This document shows positions 7,491 through 16,342 of a stretch of DNA of 29,781 nt, in pieces. The stretch lies in the NCBI GenBank assembly GCA_946479475.1, contig CAMLGG010000036.1:1-29781 (forward strand), in the 5' to 3' direction. Each line of letters opens with the position of its first letter. The first letter of the stretch is position 1. The DNA is from an uncultured Ideonella sp. Its GTDB lineage: Bacteria > Pseudomonadota > Gammaproteobacteria > Burkholderiales > Burkholderiaceae. The position numbers were made by a program, and so were the translations under genes. The notes beneath the pieces are model-generated. The model saw only the letters and a list, made by a program, of their open reading frames with translations, had not been told where the DNA came from and made no database searches.

Positions 7491-8815
7491 TGCACGATCT
7501 CCTGCAGCCGGGCCCAGGTCTCGGCGATGGGCGTGGCCTCGTCGGGACGCTGCGTCAGCAGCGCGCGGATCAGCGGCATGCGTTCGATGGCCTGGTCGGC
7601 CAGCGGGTCGCTGCCGGCCTGGTACTCGCCCACTCGCAGCAGGAACTCGACTTCGGCATGGCGCGCGAGCAACGAACGAAGGCGGGCTGCCGCGGCCTGG
7701 TGGCCGGCACCGGCGACGCGGGTGAAGACGCGGCTCGCGCTCGCCAGCACGTCGATGGCCGGGTAGTGCTGCGCCTCGGCGAGCTTGCGCGAGAGCACGA
7801 TGTGGCCGTCGAGGATGGAGCGCACCTCCTCGGCCACCGGGTCGCTGCCGTCCTCGTCCTCGGCGAGCACGGTGTAGAAGGCCGTGATCGAGCCCTGCCC
7901 GTCATTGCCCGCGCGTTCGAACAGGCGCGGCAGCTCGGCGAAGACCGAGGGGGGAAAGCCGCGTCGAACCGCCGGCTCCTGCGCCGCCAGCCCGACCTCG
8001 CGCAGGCCGCGCGCGAAGCGGGTCACCGAATCCATCAGCAGCAGCACGCGGGCGCCCCGATCCCGGTAGCCCTCGGCGATCGCCGTCGCGGCGTAGGCCG
8101 CGCGCACCCGCTCCAAGGCCGGCCGGTCCGAAGTGGAGACCACCACCACCGAGCGGGCGAGGCCTTCCTCGCCCAGGCTGTCCTCGATGAACTCGCGCAC
8201 CTCGCGGCCACGTTCGCCGACGAGCGCGATCACGTTCACGTCGGCCCGCGCCTGGCGGGCCAGCATGCCGAGCAGGGTCGACTTGCCGCCGCCGGCCATC
8301 GCGAAGATGCCGACGCGCTGGCCCTCGCCGACCGTCAGCAGGCCGTCGATGGCGCGCACGCCGGTGGCCATCGGCGACTGCACCGTCCGGCGCGCGAGCG
8401 GGGCGGGGGACTCGCGGTGCAGCGGTGCGCGTCGAGAGCCGTCCACCGCGCCGCGGCCGTCGAGCGGGCGGGCAAACGCATCGACGACCCGGCCCAGCAG
8501 GCCCTCGCCGCAGGGCACGCTCGCCTCTTCGGCACACACGGCCACCGCCGCGCCGGCGGGCAGTCCCTGCAGCGGCCCCAGCGGCGCAAGCAGCGCTTCG
8601 GCGCCGTGGAAGCCGACCACCTCCGCCAGCAGCCATGCCGCCTGATCCTGGGTGGAAGGATCGAACACCCGGCAGGTCTGGCCGATGCGGGCGCGCAGCC
8701 CGGTGGCACGGATCATGGTGCCACCGGCCTGGACGACACGCCCCTGTGCGTCCAGCGTGAGGGTGGCCTGCAGGCTTCGCAGCAGGCTGCGGGTGTCGGC
8801 GGCGGCGCTGTTCAC
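7487..8815 (-). CDS. sctN: T3SS ATPase SctN
   Basis: A 442-aa FliI/YscN-type ATPase of normal length. The P-loop is AMAGGGKST (about 172-180), Walker B is VLLLMD (257-262), and other family blocks are present: ALVGERGREVREFIED, SVTRFARGLREVGLAAQEP, FPPSVFAELPRLFERAG, DPVAEEVRSILDGHIVLSR and GEYQAGSDPLADQAI. The hexamer sits below the export gate and strips chaperones and unfolds substrates. The start is GTG at 8815, forming a GTGA overlap with the sctL stop. The frame extends further upstream, but only inside sctL. The final third shows the C-terminal domain that binds chaperone-substrate complexes in homologues. Confidence 0.97.
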   Translation of the reverse strand: MNSAAADTRSLLRSLQATLTLDAQGRVVQAGGTMIRATGLRARIGQTCRVFDPSTQDQAAWLLAEVVGFHGAEALLAPLGPLQGLPAGAAVAVCAEEASVPCGEGLLGRVVDAFARPLDGRGAVDGSRRAPLHRESPAPLARRTVQSPMATGVRAIDGLLTVGEGQRVGIFAMAGGGKSTLLGMLARQARADVNVIALVGERGREVREFIEDSLGEEGLARSVVVVSTSDRPALERVRAAYAATAIAEGYRDRGARVLLLMDSVTRFARGLREVGLAAQEPAVRRGFPPSVFAELPRLFERAGNDGQGSITAFYTVLAEDEDGSDPVAEEVRSILDGHIVLSRKLAEAQHYPAIDVLASASRVFTRVAGAGHQAAAARLRSLLARHAEVEFLLRVGEYQAGSDPLADQAIERMPLIRALLTQRPDEATPIAETWARLQEIVQ

Positions 8816-9459
8816 GTCCGCGCTCCTGTGGCCGGCGGCCAGTCGACGCCCCAGGCGCCCGCCAGGCGTTCGAGCTGGGCCTCGACGCCAGCGCGTGCGC
8901 TGCCGAACTCCGTGTCGAGCCGACAGTCGCCCGGTGCGAGCGTGTCGTCCTCGCACACCTCGGCCTCGACCAGCGCGCCGCGCTCGTCGGCCGCCAGCCT
9001 GGAAAGGCCCTCGCGCAAAGCACTCGACGACTGCGGATGCACGGCGAGCCTCCAGGTGCGCGCGGGCAGGAGCTCCCGCGCAGCCTGCAGGGCGAGCGCG
9101 GCTTGCCGTTCGCCATCGGGCAGACCGCCCAGGAGCTTGCGCACGACCTGCAGCGCGAGCGTGGCCACTTCACGGCGCGCTTCCTCACGCACCGCCTCGG
9201 ACTGCTGCTGCAGGCGGACCATCTCCTCGGCGCGATGGGCCTCGGCCGCCTGGCGCGCCATCGCCTCGCCTTCGGCCCAGCCTTGCCGGCGGCCCGCCTC
9301 GAGCGCGGCGTCGATGCGCGTCGCCTCGTCCTGCCTCATCGCTTCCAGCCGGTCGACCAGCTCGCAGGCGCTGCGAAGCAAAGGCACCTCGGCCGCGCGG
9401 AACACCTGCCTTCCGCTGCCGATGCCGAGCTGTCCGCGTTGCCAGAGGAGGAAGCTCAT
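8812..9459 (-). CDS. sctL: T3SS stator SctL (YscL/FliH family)
   Basis: A 215-aa protein beginning MSFLLWQRGQLGIGSGRQVFRAAE. The long central helix (about 40-105) has the small-residue and acidic repeats of FliH/YscL (EGEAMARQAAEAHRAEEMVRL), followed by the C-terminal stator-like domain (REEARREVATLALQVVRKLLG ... CRLDTEFGSARAGVEAQLERL). SctL links the ATPase to SctQ pods and resembles V/F-type ATPase stators. The start overlaps the sctK stop in an ATGA (9456-9459) and the stop overlaps the GTG of sctN. Confidence 0.92.
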   Translation of the reverse strand: MSFLLWQRGQLGIGSGRQVFRAAEVPLLRSACELVDRLEAMRQDEATRIDAALEAGRRQGWAEGEAMARQAAEAHRAEEMVRLQQQSEAVREEARREVATLALQVVRKLLGGLPDGERQAALALQAARELLPARTWRLAVHPQSSSALREGLSRLAADERGALVEAEVCEDDTLAPGDCRLDTEFGSARAGVEAQLERLAGAWGVDWPPATGART

Positions 9460-10019
9460 GCGGCCCCTCCACCGCCCGAGGCGAGCCCGTGCTGGATCTC
9501 CAGCGTGGTGCGCAACAGGGCTTCGGCCGCCACCCGGGGCATGAGCAGGGCCGCCGCGGGCGAGAGCAGCTGGCTTGCGGCATGGCGAAGGGCGCCATGG
9601 GGCAAGGTCGCGAGCAGCACCGCGGCACCGGCTTCGTGCAGGACGGCGGCGACGCCGGCCGGATCGGTCGCAGCGCCCTCCGGCCAGGGCGAAAGCTGCG
9701 GCGGCAGCGCCGGCCAGTCCGGCCTCGCCATCAGCGCCTTCCACCAGTCTTCCCCGAGCGCCGCCTGCGCGGCCGCGATCTGCGGCGCGGCGATCCACAG
9801 CCGCAGCGCAGGCGCGGCGAGCACCGAGCCGACCCGGCGTGCGAACAGGCGCTGCGCGTTGCGGCTGAGCGTCAGCCAGGCCGGTGCTTCTGCGAGCGTC
9901 GGCCAATCGAGGGCGCGCGCGGCTTGCGGCACTTCGGCCATCAGCTGCCGTGCGACGTCGGCGCGGTGGCGCCGCCGCCATGCGGCGGGCGAAGGCGCTC
10001 GAGAAGGTGGCGTTGCCAT
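9456..10019 (-). CDS. sctK: T3SS sorting platform protein SctK
   Basis: A 187-aa protein between sctJ and sctL, the YscK position and near YscK length. It is Ala/Leu/Trp-rich and shows the pattern LTLSRNAQRLFARRVGSVL ... PALRLWI seen in SctK members, which dock SctQ pods to the cytoplasmic face of the SctD ring. The start is ATG at 10019, which shares one base with the sctJ stop (TGATG). An in-frame ATG at 10100 lies within sctJ and is rejected. Identification is by position and weak family resemblance. Confidence 0.78.
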   Translation of the reverse strand: MATPPSRAPSPAAWRRRHRADVARQLMAEVPQAARALDWPTLAEAPAWLTLSRNAQRLFARRVGSVLAAPALRLWIAAPQIAAAQAALGEDWWKALMARPDWPALPPQLSPWPEGAATDPAGVAAVLHEAGAAVLLATLPHGALRHAASQLLSPAAALLMPRVAAEALLRTTLEIQHGLASGGGGAA

Positions 10020-10771
10020 CACCGGGCGTCTCCAGGCTCGCGGGTCAGCACCGCCGCGAGCGGTGGCGGCAACCCGGGCCGGCCCTGGCGTCGGCGCCAC
10101 GAGACCAGCCCGGCCGCCGCGACGCCCAGGGTGCCCGCGACCGCGCCGGCCCAGAGCACCGCCCGCAGCCCGCCGGACGCGCCCTCGGCCGGCGCGGGCG
10201 GCACCCAGGCCTCCGCCTCGAAGGGCACCACCGTCACGCTCTCGTAGGGCAGGCCCTCGACGCTGTTGACGACCAGCGCGCGGATCTTGGGCACCAGTGC
10301 ATCCACGTCCAGCCCCGGCCGCACCTTGATGAGCACCGAGGCCGACGAGGGCACGACCTTGTCGTCCAGCGGATGCTTGGCCGGCAGCACCAGGGCGACA
10401 CGGGCCAGCAGAACGCCGTCGATGCTCGACACCGTGTGGCTCAGCTCCTGCGAAAGCGCGTGGACCAGGCGCGAGCGCTCCTCCAGCGGTGTCGAGACGA
10501 AGCCCTCGCGCTTGAAGACCTTGCCGAGGCTGTCGAAATCCTCGTGCGGCAGGCCCATGCCGCGCAGCGTCTGCACCGCGCGCGCGAAATCCTGCTCGGA
10601 CGCGGTGACCGCGTAGCCGCCCTCGCCGGCCACCTTGTCGGCCGGGATGCCGGACAGCCGCAGCACCGCCACCATCTCGTTGGCCTGGCGCTCGTCCAGG
10701 TGCGAGTACAGCGTCTGGTCGCCGCAGCCCGCCAGCGCGAGCAGCAGCACGATGACGGCCCCGACCTTCAT
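10019..10771 (-). CDS. sctJ: T3SS inner-membrane ring lipoprotein SctJ
   Basis: A 250-aa lipoprotein of the YscJ/PrgK/FliF family. It has a lipoprotein signal peptide with lipobox LALAGC (Cys16), followed by the family start LYSHLDERQANEMVAVLRLSGI, two ring-building modules (to about 185) with SLGKVFKREGFVSTPLEERSR and RVALVLP, and a C-terminal transmembrane helix around 200-220 followed by an Arg-rich tail. SctJ forms the inner ring of the basal body with SctD. It starts in an ATGA overlap with sctI (10768-10771). Confidence 0.97.
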   Translation of the reverse strand: MKVGAVIVLLLALAGCGDQTLYSHLDERQANEMVAVLRLSGIPADKVAGEGGYAVTASEQDFARAVQTLRGMGLPHEDFDSLGKVFKREGFVSTPLEERSRLVHALSQELSHTVSSIDGVLLARVALVLPAKHPLDDKVVPSSASVLIKVRPGLDVDALVPKIRALVVNSVEGLPYESVTVVPFEAEAWVPPAPAEGASGGLRAVLWAGAVAGTLGVAAAGLVSWRRRQGRPGLPPPLAAVLTREPGDAR

Positions 10772-11184
10772 GATTGTTGTCTGAACAGCTGCTGCAAGCC
10801 GTCCGAGGTGCGGTTGGCGATGTTGGAGGTGAGCTGGCAATGGAACATGAACTCCTGGCAGCGCACCGTCAGGTTGACCAGTTCGCCGGGCGTCAGCTCG
10901 CGGCCTGCCGCTGCCGCCTCGCGCGCATCCACGTGAAGCTGCGAAGCCTCGGCGTTGATGTGCTCGAGCGGGCGGAACAGCGCCTGGGCCGCGGCCGAGG
11001 GCGCCTGGGTCCGCCGGGCCTCGATGCGCTGCAGGACACCGGCCACGGCGTTCTCGAAGGCGCCGAGGTCGGTGAGCGAAGCGCCCCAGCCGAGCTGGAC
11101 GCCCGGGATCGCCGAGGCGGGGCCGCCCGGGCCGGCGGGGTCGACCCCGGTGGCCAGGGGTGATGCGACGAGTTCGGGTGTCAT
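10768..11184 (-). CDS. sctI: T3SS inner rod protein SctI
   Basis: A 138-aa protein whose C-terminal segment (LVNLTVRCQEFMFHCQLTSN ... IANRTSDGLQQLFRQQS) matches the YscI/HrpB rod-protein end, a long helix ending in a Leu-rich stretch and Gln. The N-terminal half is Pro/Gly/Ala-rich and probably flexible. The inner rod anchors the needle to the SctR-S-T complex. It is preceded by an AGGGGG Shine-Dalgarno sequence, lies 22 nt after the needle-like gene, and its stop overlaps the sctJ start. Confidence 0.87.
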   Translation of the reverse strand: MTPELVASPLATGVDPAGPGGPASAIPGVQLGWGASLTDLGAFENAVAGVLQRIEARRTQAPSAAAQALFRPLEHINAEASQLHVDAREAAAAGRELTPGELVNLTVRCQEFMFHCQLTSNIANRTSDGLQQLFRQQS

Positions 11185-11206
11185 GGCTGCCCCCTGCTCG
11201 TCGTCG

Positions 11207-11494
11207 TCACTGCTTGCGGGCCATGGTCTCGAGGGCCGAGCCCACCGAGGAGATCGCGGTGTGCGAGCTGCTGGCCAGGAAGCTCATCTTGAGCGACATG
11301 GCGGTGAGCTCGGTCACGTCTGCCGGCTTGTCGCCGTTGGCCGAGACCTCGGCCGACTTGTCCTCGATGCTCTGCGCCTGCGAGTCCAGCGCCTGGCCCC
11401 AGGCGTCGGCCATGGCTTCAAACCAGCTGCCGCCCTGGCCGCCGCCGGTTTGCAGGGGGGCGCCCATCGGGCTGCGTTCGATGCCGTTGCTCAT
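11207..11494 (-). CDS. sctF: T3SS needle subunit candidate SctF
   Basis: A 95-aa protein between sctD and sctI, where yscF lies in Ysc-type loci. The Gly-rich N-terminus is followed by a helix (GGSWFEAMADAWGQALDSQAQS), a turn with NGDKP (about 53-57) and a long C-terminal helix to MARKQ. This helix-turn-helix arrangement with a central proline is the needle-subunit design. It is preceded by AGGAG 7 nt before the ATG at 11494. From residue 20 onward it aligns with the last 95 residues of the 232-aa protein at 20467-21165, and both end in MARKQ, so the two are paralogues. An alternative is that the 95-aa protein is a short secreted filament protein and the true needle lies elsewhere. Confidence 0.75.
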   Translation of the reverse strand: MSNGIERSPMGAPLQTGGGQGGSWFEAMADAWGQALDSQAQSIEDKSAEVSANGDKPADVTELTAMSLKMSFLASSSHTAISSVGSALETMARKQ

Positions 11495-11542
11495 GATGCT
11501 TCTCCTGTGGTGGTCGAAGTGGCGCTCGGGTCGCGCCGTGGG

Positions 11543-12538
11543 TCAGAAAGTGAGCCGGGTCAGCTGGCCGTCGCGCTCGACGGTCACCGACTGGTCGGCG
11601 ATCTGCAGGACACGGTGCCCGCTCGGCAGCAGAGCGCCGACGAAATAGCGGCTGCCGTCCGCGGTGACGAAGTACGGGGTCTCGACGTGGTCGACGACCG
11701 CGGTGATGCGCTTGCCGGCATCGGCCTGCAGCGGCGGCCGCGTGCCGGCGGCCGGGGCCGCGGGTGGCTGGTTGCGCACGGTCAGGCCGGCGAGGCCGGG
11801 CACGTCGCGCCGCGCCGCCTTCTCGGCCTGCTCGACGCGCCAGGCCTCCCGCTCCTGCGTGGTGACGAGCACCGTGCCGTCCGGCCGCACCTGGGCCTGG
11901 GCGGTGATGCCGTGCAGGCGGAAGACATCGGCCACGGCACTGGCCCGCCCGTCTGAGGCGGCGTTGGCGCCATGGGCGGCGGCCAGCGGAGCCATGGCTG
12001 TCGAAAGGCCGGCCTGCGCCGGGGTCAGCAGGTCGGTCATGAACAGCAGGCCGATGCAGGCGAGCACCAGCGCCGAGCCGCCGGTGAGCAGCCAGCGCTC
12101 GAGGCCTGGCGAGATCGCGGAGGCCGGCTTCGCCGCGGCGGGTCGGGCGGAGGCGGCCTCGGCCGGCGCGGCATCTGGCCACTCGGCCTCGTCGGCCGGG
12201 CCCCAGGCCAGCACCACGTCGCCCAGCTTCAGGCGCTGGCGCATGAGCCAGGGCTGGCGGATGCCGGCGGCGAGCACTTTCGGGCCGAGCTGCGCGGCGC
12301 CATCGACCAGGCTGAACTCGACGACCGTCGTGTCCGCCAGCCAATCCATCTGCAGCACGAACGCTTCGCGGCTGTGCAGGAGGATGTCGGTGGCGCTGCC
12401 CGCGGTCGTGGCCGGCACGCCGCCCGCGGGCAGCGCTGCGACCCGGCAGGAGCGCCCTGGCGTGAGCGGCGCGCGTGCGCCGGCCTGCGGCCCGCAGAGG
12501 ACGCGCAGTTCGAGCCGGGGCGCGGGCCGGTGCGTCAT
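11543..12538 (-). CDS. sctD: T3SS basal body ring protein SctD (YscD/PrgH family)
   Basis: A 331-aa protein with a cytoplasmic FHA-like N-terminal domain (about 8-115, starting LELRVLCGPQAGARAPL), an Ala/Pro-rich linker, one transmembrane helix (about 149-168) and a periplasmic part (about 180-331) with BON/ring-building repeats ending SVTVERDGQLTRLTF. SctD builds the outer ring of the inner-membrane platform and contacts the secretin. It overlaps the sctC stop in an ATGA (12535-12538). Its length is slightly below YscD (about 420 aa), implying fewer periplasmic repeats. Confidence 0.9.
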   Translation of the reverse strand: MTHRPAPRLELRVLCGPQAGARAPLTPGRSCRVAALPAGGVPATTAGSATDILLHSREAFVLQMDWLADTTVVEFSLVDGAAQLGPKVLAAGIRQPWLMRQRLKLGDVVLAWGPADEAEWPDAAPAEAASARPAAAKPASAISPGLERWLLTGGSALVLACIGLLFMTDLLTPAQAGLSTAMAPLAAAHGANAASDGRASAVADVFRLHGITAQAQVRPDGTVLVTTQEREAWRVEQAEKAARRDVPGLAGLTVRNQPPAAPAAGTRPPLQADAGKRITAVVDHVETPYFVTADGSRYFVGALLPSGHRVLQIADQSVTVERDGQLTRLTF

Positions 12539-14355
12539 CGCGAACCCCGGCTGAAGCCCGAGGCAGGGGCCGCTACGGGCGCGGCTTCGGGCGCTGAGGC
12601 CTCCGCTGCCGGCGCCCCCGCGGAAAGCGCCCGCTCGGCGGCCGCCACCGTGCGCTGACTGGAGGCCAGCCGCGGGGTGATGAGGAACAGGCGCTCGACC
12701 CGCGAGTTGCCGCTGCTCTGCGTCTTGAAGGCGTGGCCGATGAGCGGCAGGTCGCCCAGGAAGGGGATCTTGTCCTCGCCGTTGCGCGAACTGTCGCGCA
12801 CCATGCCGCCGATGAGCAGGCTCTCGCCCTCGGAGATGAGGGCCTGGGTGTTGATGCCCGAGCGCTGGACCACCGGCAGCGTGTCGACCGTCTGCATGCT
12901 CAGCGCACCGTCCTCGATCTGCACCAGCAGCTTGATCCGGGTGGTGTCGTTCTCTCGAAAGACGTGCGGCGTCACCCGCAGCGTGGTGCCGGCCGTCACG
13001 TCGAACAGGTCGACCTCGTCGCGGCCCGCCACGCGGACGTAGAAGGTCGAGCTGTTGTCGAACACCGCCTCGACGTTGGACAGCGTCACCACCTGCGGGC
13101 TCGAGACCACCTTGGCGGCGCCTTCTTCCTGCAGCGCGCTGATGCGGGCGACGAACTTCCAGGCCTCGCCCATCACCGCCGAGAGCGTGCCGCCGCGCGC
13201 CGCGGGCGTCACGTCCTGCGTGCCCGAAAGCCGAAGGTCGCTCTCGCTGCCGTTGCCGAACATCGCGCTGCCGAAGCCGTGGCTGATGCGCCAGTTCACG
13301 CCCAGTTCGCGCAGGCGATCGGTGTTGATGTCGATGATGGTGGCCTCGATCTCCAGCGCCTGGGGCTCCACGTCCAGCGCCTTGATCAGCTCGGCGTAGC
13401 GCGGCAGGCGTTCGGGCAGGTCGCGCACGATGACGGCGTTCAACCGCATGTCGGCCTCGATGCGTGGGCCGGTGTCGACAACCGGCTGGGGCGCGGCCAC
13501 GGCGGTATCCGCCGCGTAGCCACCCTGCCCCGGCGACAAGGCTGTGACGAGCGCCTCCACGCCGCGGGTGTTGCCGTTGTAGGGCTCGCCGAGGACCGGC
13601 ATGTCGGACGGCTCCGAGCGGCGTGACGCGAGGCCTTGCCCGCCGAGGCGCCGGGCCGTGTTGCGGTCGGCGGCCGGCGCGCCGGGCCGCGTGTTCTGGC
13701 CGACGAGCGAGCGCAGGATGCTGGCCACGCCGGGCAGCACCGTCTGGCGGCCGGCGAAGGAGGTGGTCACGTCCTGTGCCCAGGCATGGCGAAGGTAGAA
13801 GACGCGGTAGTCCATCAGGGGCTGCGTCCAGGCCGGCGAGTTGGTGCCGCCGGCAGCGCCCAGGGGCCGGTGCTGGCGAACCAGCTCGTCGACCTGCTGC
13901 ACGAAGCGGCGCGAGCCGGCGGCGACGAGCGCACCGTCACGCGCGCCGCGCAGGGTGTTGCGGGCATCGGTGAGCTGCAGCTCCTTCGCGCTGCGAAGCA
14001 CCTGCTGGGAAAGGTCTGCCGGCAGCACGTAGCTGCGGGAGAGCATCTCGCTGGCCGGCGCGACGTGCAGCACCGAGCCGTCGAAGTAGCTGACCAGGTT
14101 GTAGGCCCGGCTCACGTCGCGCAGGAGCTTGTTGGGCGTGCCGTCGAAGCGGCCGTTGACCAGGCCGTTGGCGGCCGGGCTCACGACGACCGGGATGTCG
14201 GTCATCGCGAACAGGTCCTGCAGGAACTGGTCCAGCGGCTCGTCGCGCGCGTCGATCTTGACCGGCGTGGTGATCTCGGGCAGCGGCGCCGCGGCGGCGG
14301 GCGTCAGGGGCAGCAGGAGAACGAAGAGCCAGGTGGCGAGGGACGGGAACTTCAA
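12535..14355 (-). CDS. sctC: T3SS outer-membrane secretin SctC
   Basis: A 606-aa secretin. It has a signal peptide (LKFPSLATWLFVLLLPLTPAAAA), N0/N1-type domains from about residue 30 (ITTPVKIDARDEPLDQFLQD), further N-domains, and the secretin barrel with VVSSPQVVTLSNVEA, GTTLRVTPHVF and the signature LISEGESLLIGGMVRDSS then KIPFLGDLPLIGHAF. The C-terminal tail is Ala/Pro-rich. It forms the 12-16-mer outer-membrane ring. The start is an unusual TTG at 14355 that shares bases with the sctV stop (TTGA), with GGAGG four bases upstream. No ATG is available before the mature protein. A longer frame from 14697 runs inside sctV and is rejected. Confidence 0.97.
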   Translation of the reverse strand: MKFPSLATWLFVLLLPLTPAAAAPLPEITTPVKIDARDEPLDQFLQDLFAMTDIPVVVSPAANGLVNGRFDGTPNKLLRDVSRAYNLVSYFDGSVLHVAPASEMLSRSYVLPADLSQQVLRSAKELQLTDARNTLRGARDGALVAAGSRRFVQQVDELVRQHRPLGAAGGTNSPAWTQPLMDYRVFYLRHAWAQDVTTSFAGRQTVLPGVASILRSLVGQNTRPGAPAADRNTARRLGGQGLASRRSEPSDMPVLGEPYNGNTRGVEALVTALSPGQGGYAADTAVAAPQPVVDTGPRIEADMRLNAVIVRDLPERLPRYAELIKALDVEPQALEIEATIIDINTDRLRELGVNWRISHGFGSAMFGNGSESDLRLSGTQDVTPAARGGTLSAVMGEAWKFVARISALQEEGAAKVVSSPQVVTLSNVEAVFDNSSTFYVRVAGRDEVDLFDVTAGTTLRVTPHVFRENDTTRIKLLVQIEDGALSMQTVDTLPVVQRSGINTQALISEGESLLIGGMVRDSSRNGEDKIPFLGDLPLIGHAFKTQSSGNSRVERLFLITPRLASSQRTVAAAERALSAGAPAAEASAPEAAPVAAPASGFSRGSR

Positions 14356-16325
14356 GCAGCCTCCAGCAATGCGGCGCCCGGCATGGGCACCTGGTCCACG
14401 GCTCTCAGCCTCAGCGTCGGCATCAGCTCGTGCAGCGAAAGCACCGGCGTGGCGAAGCACTCCGGCTCGATGAGCTTGCGGACGTGCCAGCGCACGTCGA
14501 TGGCGCAGACGATGGCGCCGGGTGCGTGGCGGGCGACCAGCGCCTGGATGGCCGCGGCAACCCGTCTCGCCATGTCCGGCTCCAGTGCCAGCTGGGCCAC
14601 GCCGCCGCTGACGCGCACCGCCTGGCGCAGCATGTCCTCCAGCTCGGGCGCCAGCGTCAGCGCGGCCAGCTCGCCCTCCGGTGCGACGCGGTGGCAAAGC
14701 TGCCGACGCAGCGCGATGCGGGCCATCTCGGTCAGGGCCTGCACGTCCTTCTCTCGCTGCGCCGCTTCGGCCAGCGCCTCCAGGATGTCGCGCAGGTTGC
14801 GGATCGAGACCTCCTCGGCCACCAGCCGGCGCAGCACCTCGGCGACCTTCTGCACCGGCAGCGCGCGCAGCACCTCCTTCACCACGTCCGGCACATCGGC
14901 GCTGGCGCGGGTCAGCAGCTGGGTGGCCTCCTGGATGCCGACGAACATCGGCGCGTGGCGGCGCAGCGACTCGCGCACCGCAGCGGCCAGCGACTCGTGC
15001 GGATCGGCCTCGGGGAGTTGCCCCTGCGCGAGCGGGACTTCGTAGGCCAGCAGCCGCCAGGCCGCGTTCATCTCGGCCGCGCCATGGATGGCGATGCGCG
15101 GCAGCGGCAGGCCGAGACCCAGCTGGAAGTCCTCCAGCATCGCCTCGAGCGCGCTGGTCACGCGGCGGCCGCCGTCGTCACCGGCCAGCAGCGATGGAGG
15201 CACCTCCAGCAGCAGCGGCACGGAAGGCCGCAGCAGCGGCAGCGCGGTGCTGGCCACGGGCGGCGGGGCCTGGCGCGACGAAGGCATGCTACGCCAGGCC
15301 GGGCGCGTCCAGGCGGCGAGGCGCTCGCGCCAGGCAGGCAGGAGCAGCGCGCCGGCCAGCAGGCTCGACAGGCCGAGGGCGATGAACACCAGCGGCGGAA
15401 ATCCGGGCACCAGTGCCAGCAGCAGGCAGATCGCGCCGGCCACCAGTTGCACCCGCGGCTTGGCGCTGATCTGCTTGCGGATGGCATCGCCGAGGTGGCG
15501 GTCGTGCTCCTCGTCCGTCGTGCGGGTCACGATCAGGCCCGCGGCCATCGCACCGAGCAGTGCCGGGATCTGCGCCACCATGCCTTCGCCGATGGTGAGG
15601 ATGGAGTAGCGATGCATCGCATCCCCCATCGCCAGGCCCTGCTGCAGCACCCCGATCGCGAGGCCGCCGAGCAGGTTGATGAGGATGATGACGATGCCCG
15701 CGATGGCATCGCCCTTGACGAACTTCATCGCCCCGTCGAGGCTGCCGTGGAGCTTGCTCTCCATCTCCAGCGCACGGCGGCGGCGGCGAGCCTCGTCCTT
15801 GTCGATCAGGCCCGAGCGCAGGTCCGAGTCGATCGACAGCTGCTTGCCCGGCATCGCGTCTAGCGAGAAGCGCGCGGCCACCTCGGCCACCCGTTCGGCG
15901 CCCTTGGCGATCACGATGAACTGCACCACCGTGATGATCAGGAACACCACCAGGCCGACGACCAGGTTGCCGCCGGCCACCAGCTTGCCGAAGGTCGCGA
16001 TGATGTGGCCGCCGTCGGCGTGCAGCAGGATCATCCGCGTGGTGGCGATCGACAGCGCCAGCCGGAACAGCGTGCTCATCAGCAGCACGCTGGGGAAGAC
16101 CGAGAACTCCAGCGGCCCGGCGATGTAGACCGCGATCAGCAGCAGCACGAGGCCGCTGGCGATGTTGACCGCCACCAGCAGGTCGATCAGCCAGATCGGC
16201 AGGGGCAGCACCATCAGCGCCACGATGGCTGCGATGCCGGCCACCAGCACCAGGTCGGAGAAGCGGGCGAACAGCCCTTCGCGGGCCTGGTCGTCGGCGG
16301 AGCGGAAGTAGGCGCCTATCGACAT
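14352..16325 (-). CDS. sctV: T3SS export gate protein SctV (YscV/FlhA family)
   Basis: A 657-aa FHIPEP-family protein. The N-terminal half (about 20-330) contains the transmembrane segments and the conserved blocks PLPIWLIDLLVAVNIASG, LEFSVFPSVLLMSTLFRLAL, FSLDAMPGKQLSIDSDLRSG and GEGMVAQIPALLGAMAAGLI. The C-terminal half (about 350-657) is the cytosolic domain that forms the nonameric ring and binds chaperones and SctO. Its length is slightly below the usual 680-700. It begins at ATG 16325, 17 nt after the transglycosylase stop, and its last codons hold the sctC ribosome-binding site. Confidence 0.97.
   Translation of the reverse strand: MSIGAYFRSADDQAREGLFARFSDLVLVAGIAAIVALMVLPLPIWLIDLLVAVNIASGLVLLLIAVYIAGPLEFSVFPSVLLMSTLFRLALSIATTRMILLHADGGHIIATFGKLVAGGNLVVGLVVFLIITVVQFIVIAKGAERVAEVAARFSLDAMPGKQLSIDSDLRSGLIDKDEARRRRRALEMESKLHGSLDGAMKFVKGDAIAGIVIILINLLGGLAIGVLQQGLAMGDAMHRYSILTIGEGMVAQIPALLGAMAAGLIVTRTTDEEHDRHLGDAIRKQISAKPRVQLVAGAICLLLALVPGFPPLVFIALGLSSLLAGALLLPAWRERLAAWTRPAWRSMPSSRQAPPPVASTALPLLRPSVPLLLEVPPSLLAGDDGGRRVTSALEAMLEDFQLGLGLPLPRIAIHGAAEMNAAWRLLAYEVPLAQGQLPEADPHESLAAAVRESLRRHAPMFVGIQEATQLLTRASADVPDVVKEVLRALPVQKVAEVLRRLVAEEVSIRNLRDILEALAEAAQREKDVQALTEMARIALRRQLCHRVAPEGELAALTLAPELEDMLRQAVRVSGGVAQLALEPDMARRVAAAIQALVARHAPGAIVCAIDVRWHVRKLIEPECFATPVLSLHELMPTLRLRAVDQVPMPGAALLEAA
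14360..14364 (-). promoter_or_regulatory. Shine-Dalgarno site fixing the TTG start of sctC
   Basis: GGAGG on the minus strand lies 4 nt before the TTG at 14355. It sits inside the last codons of sctV, so sctC translation is expected to depend on ribosomes finishing sctV. Confidence 0.75.
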
Positions 16326-16342
16326 GCGTCCGGATGCCTGTG

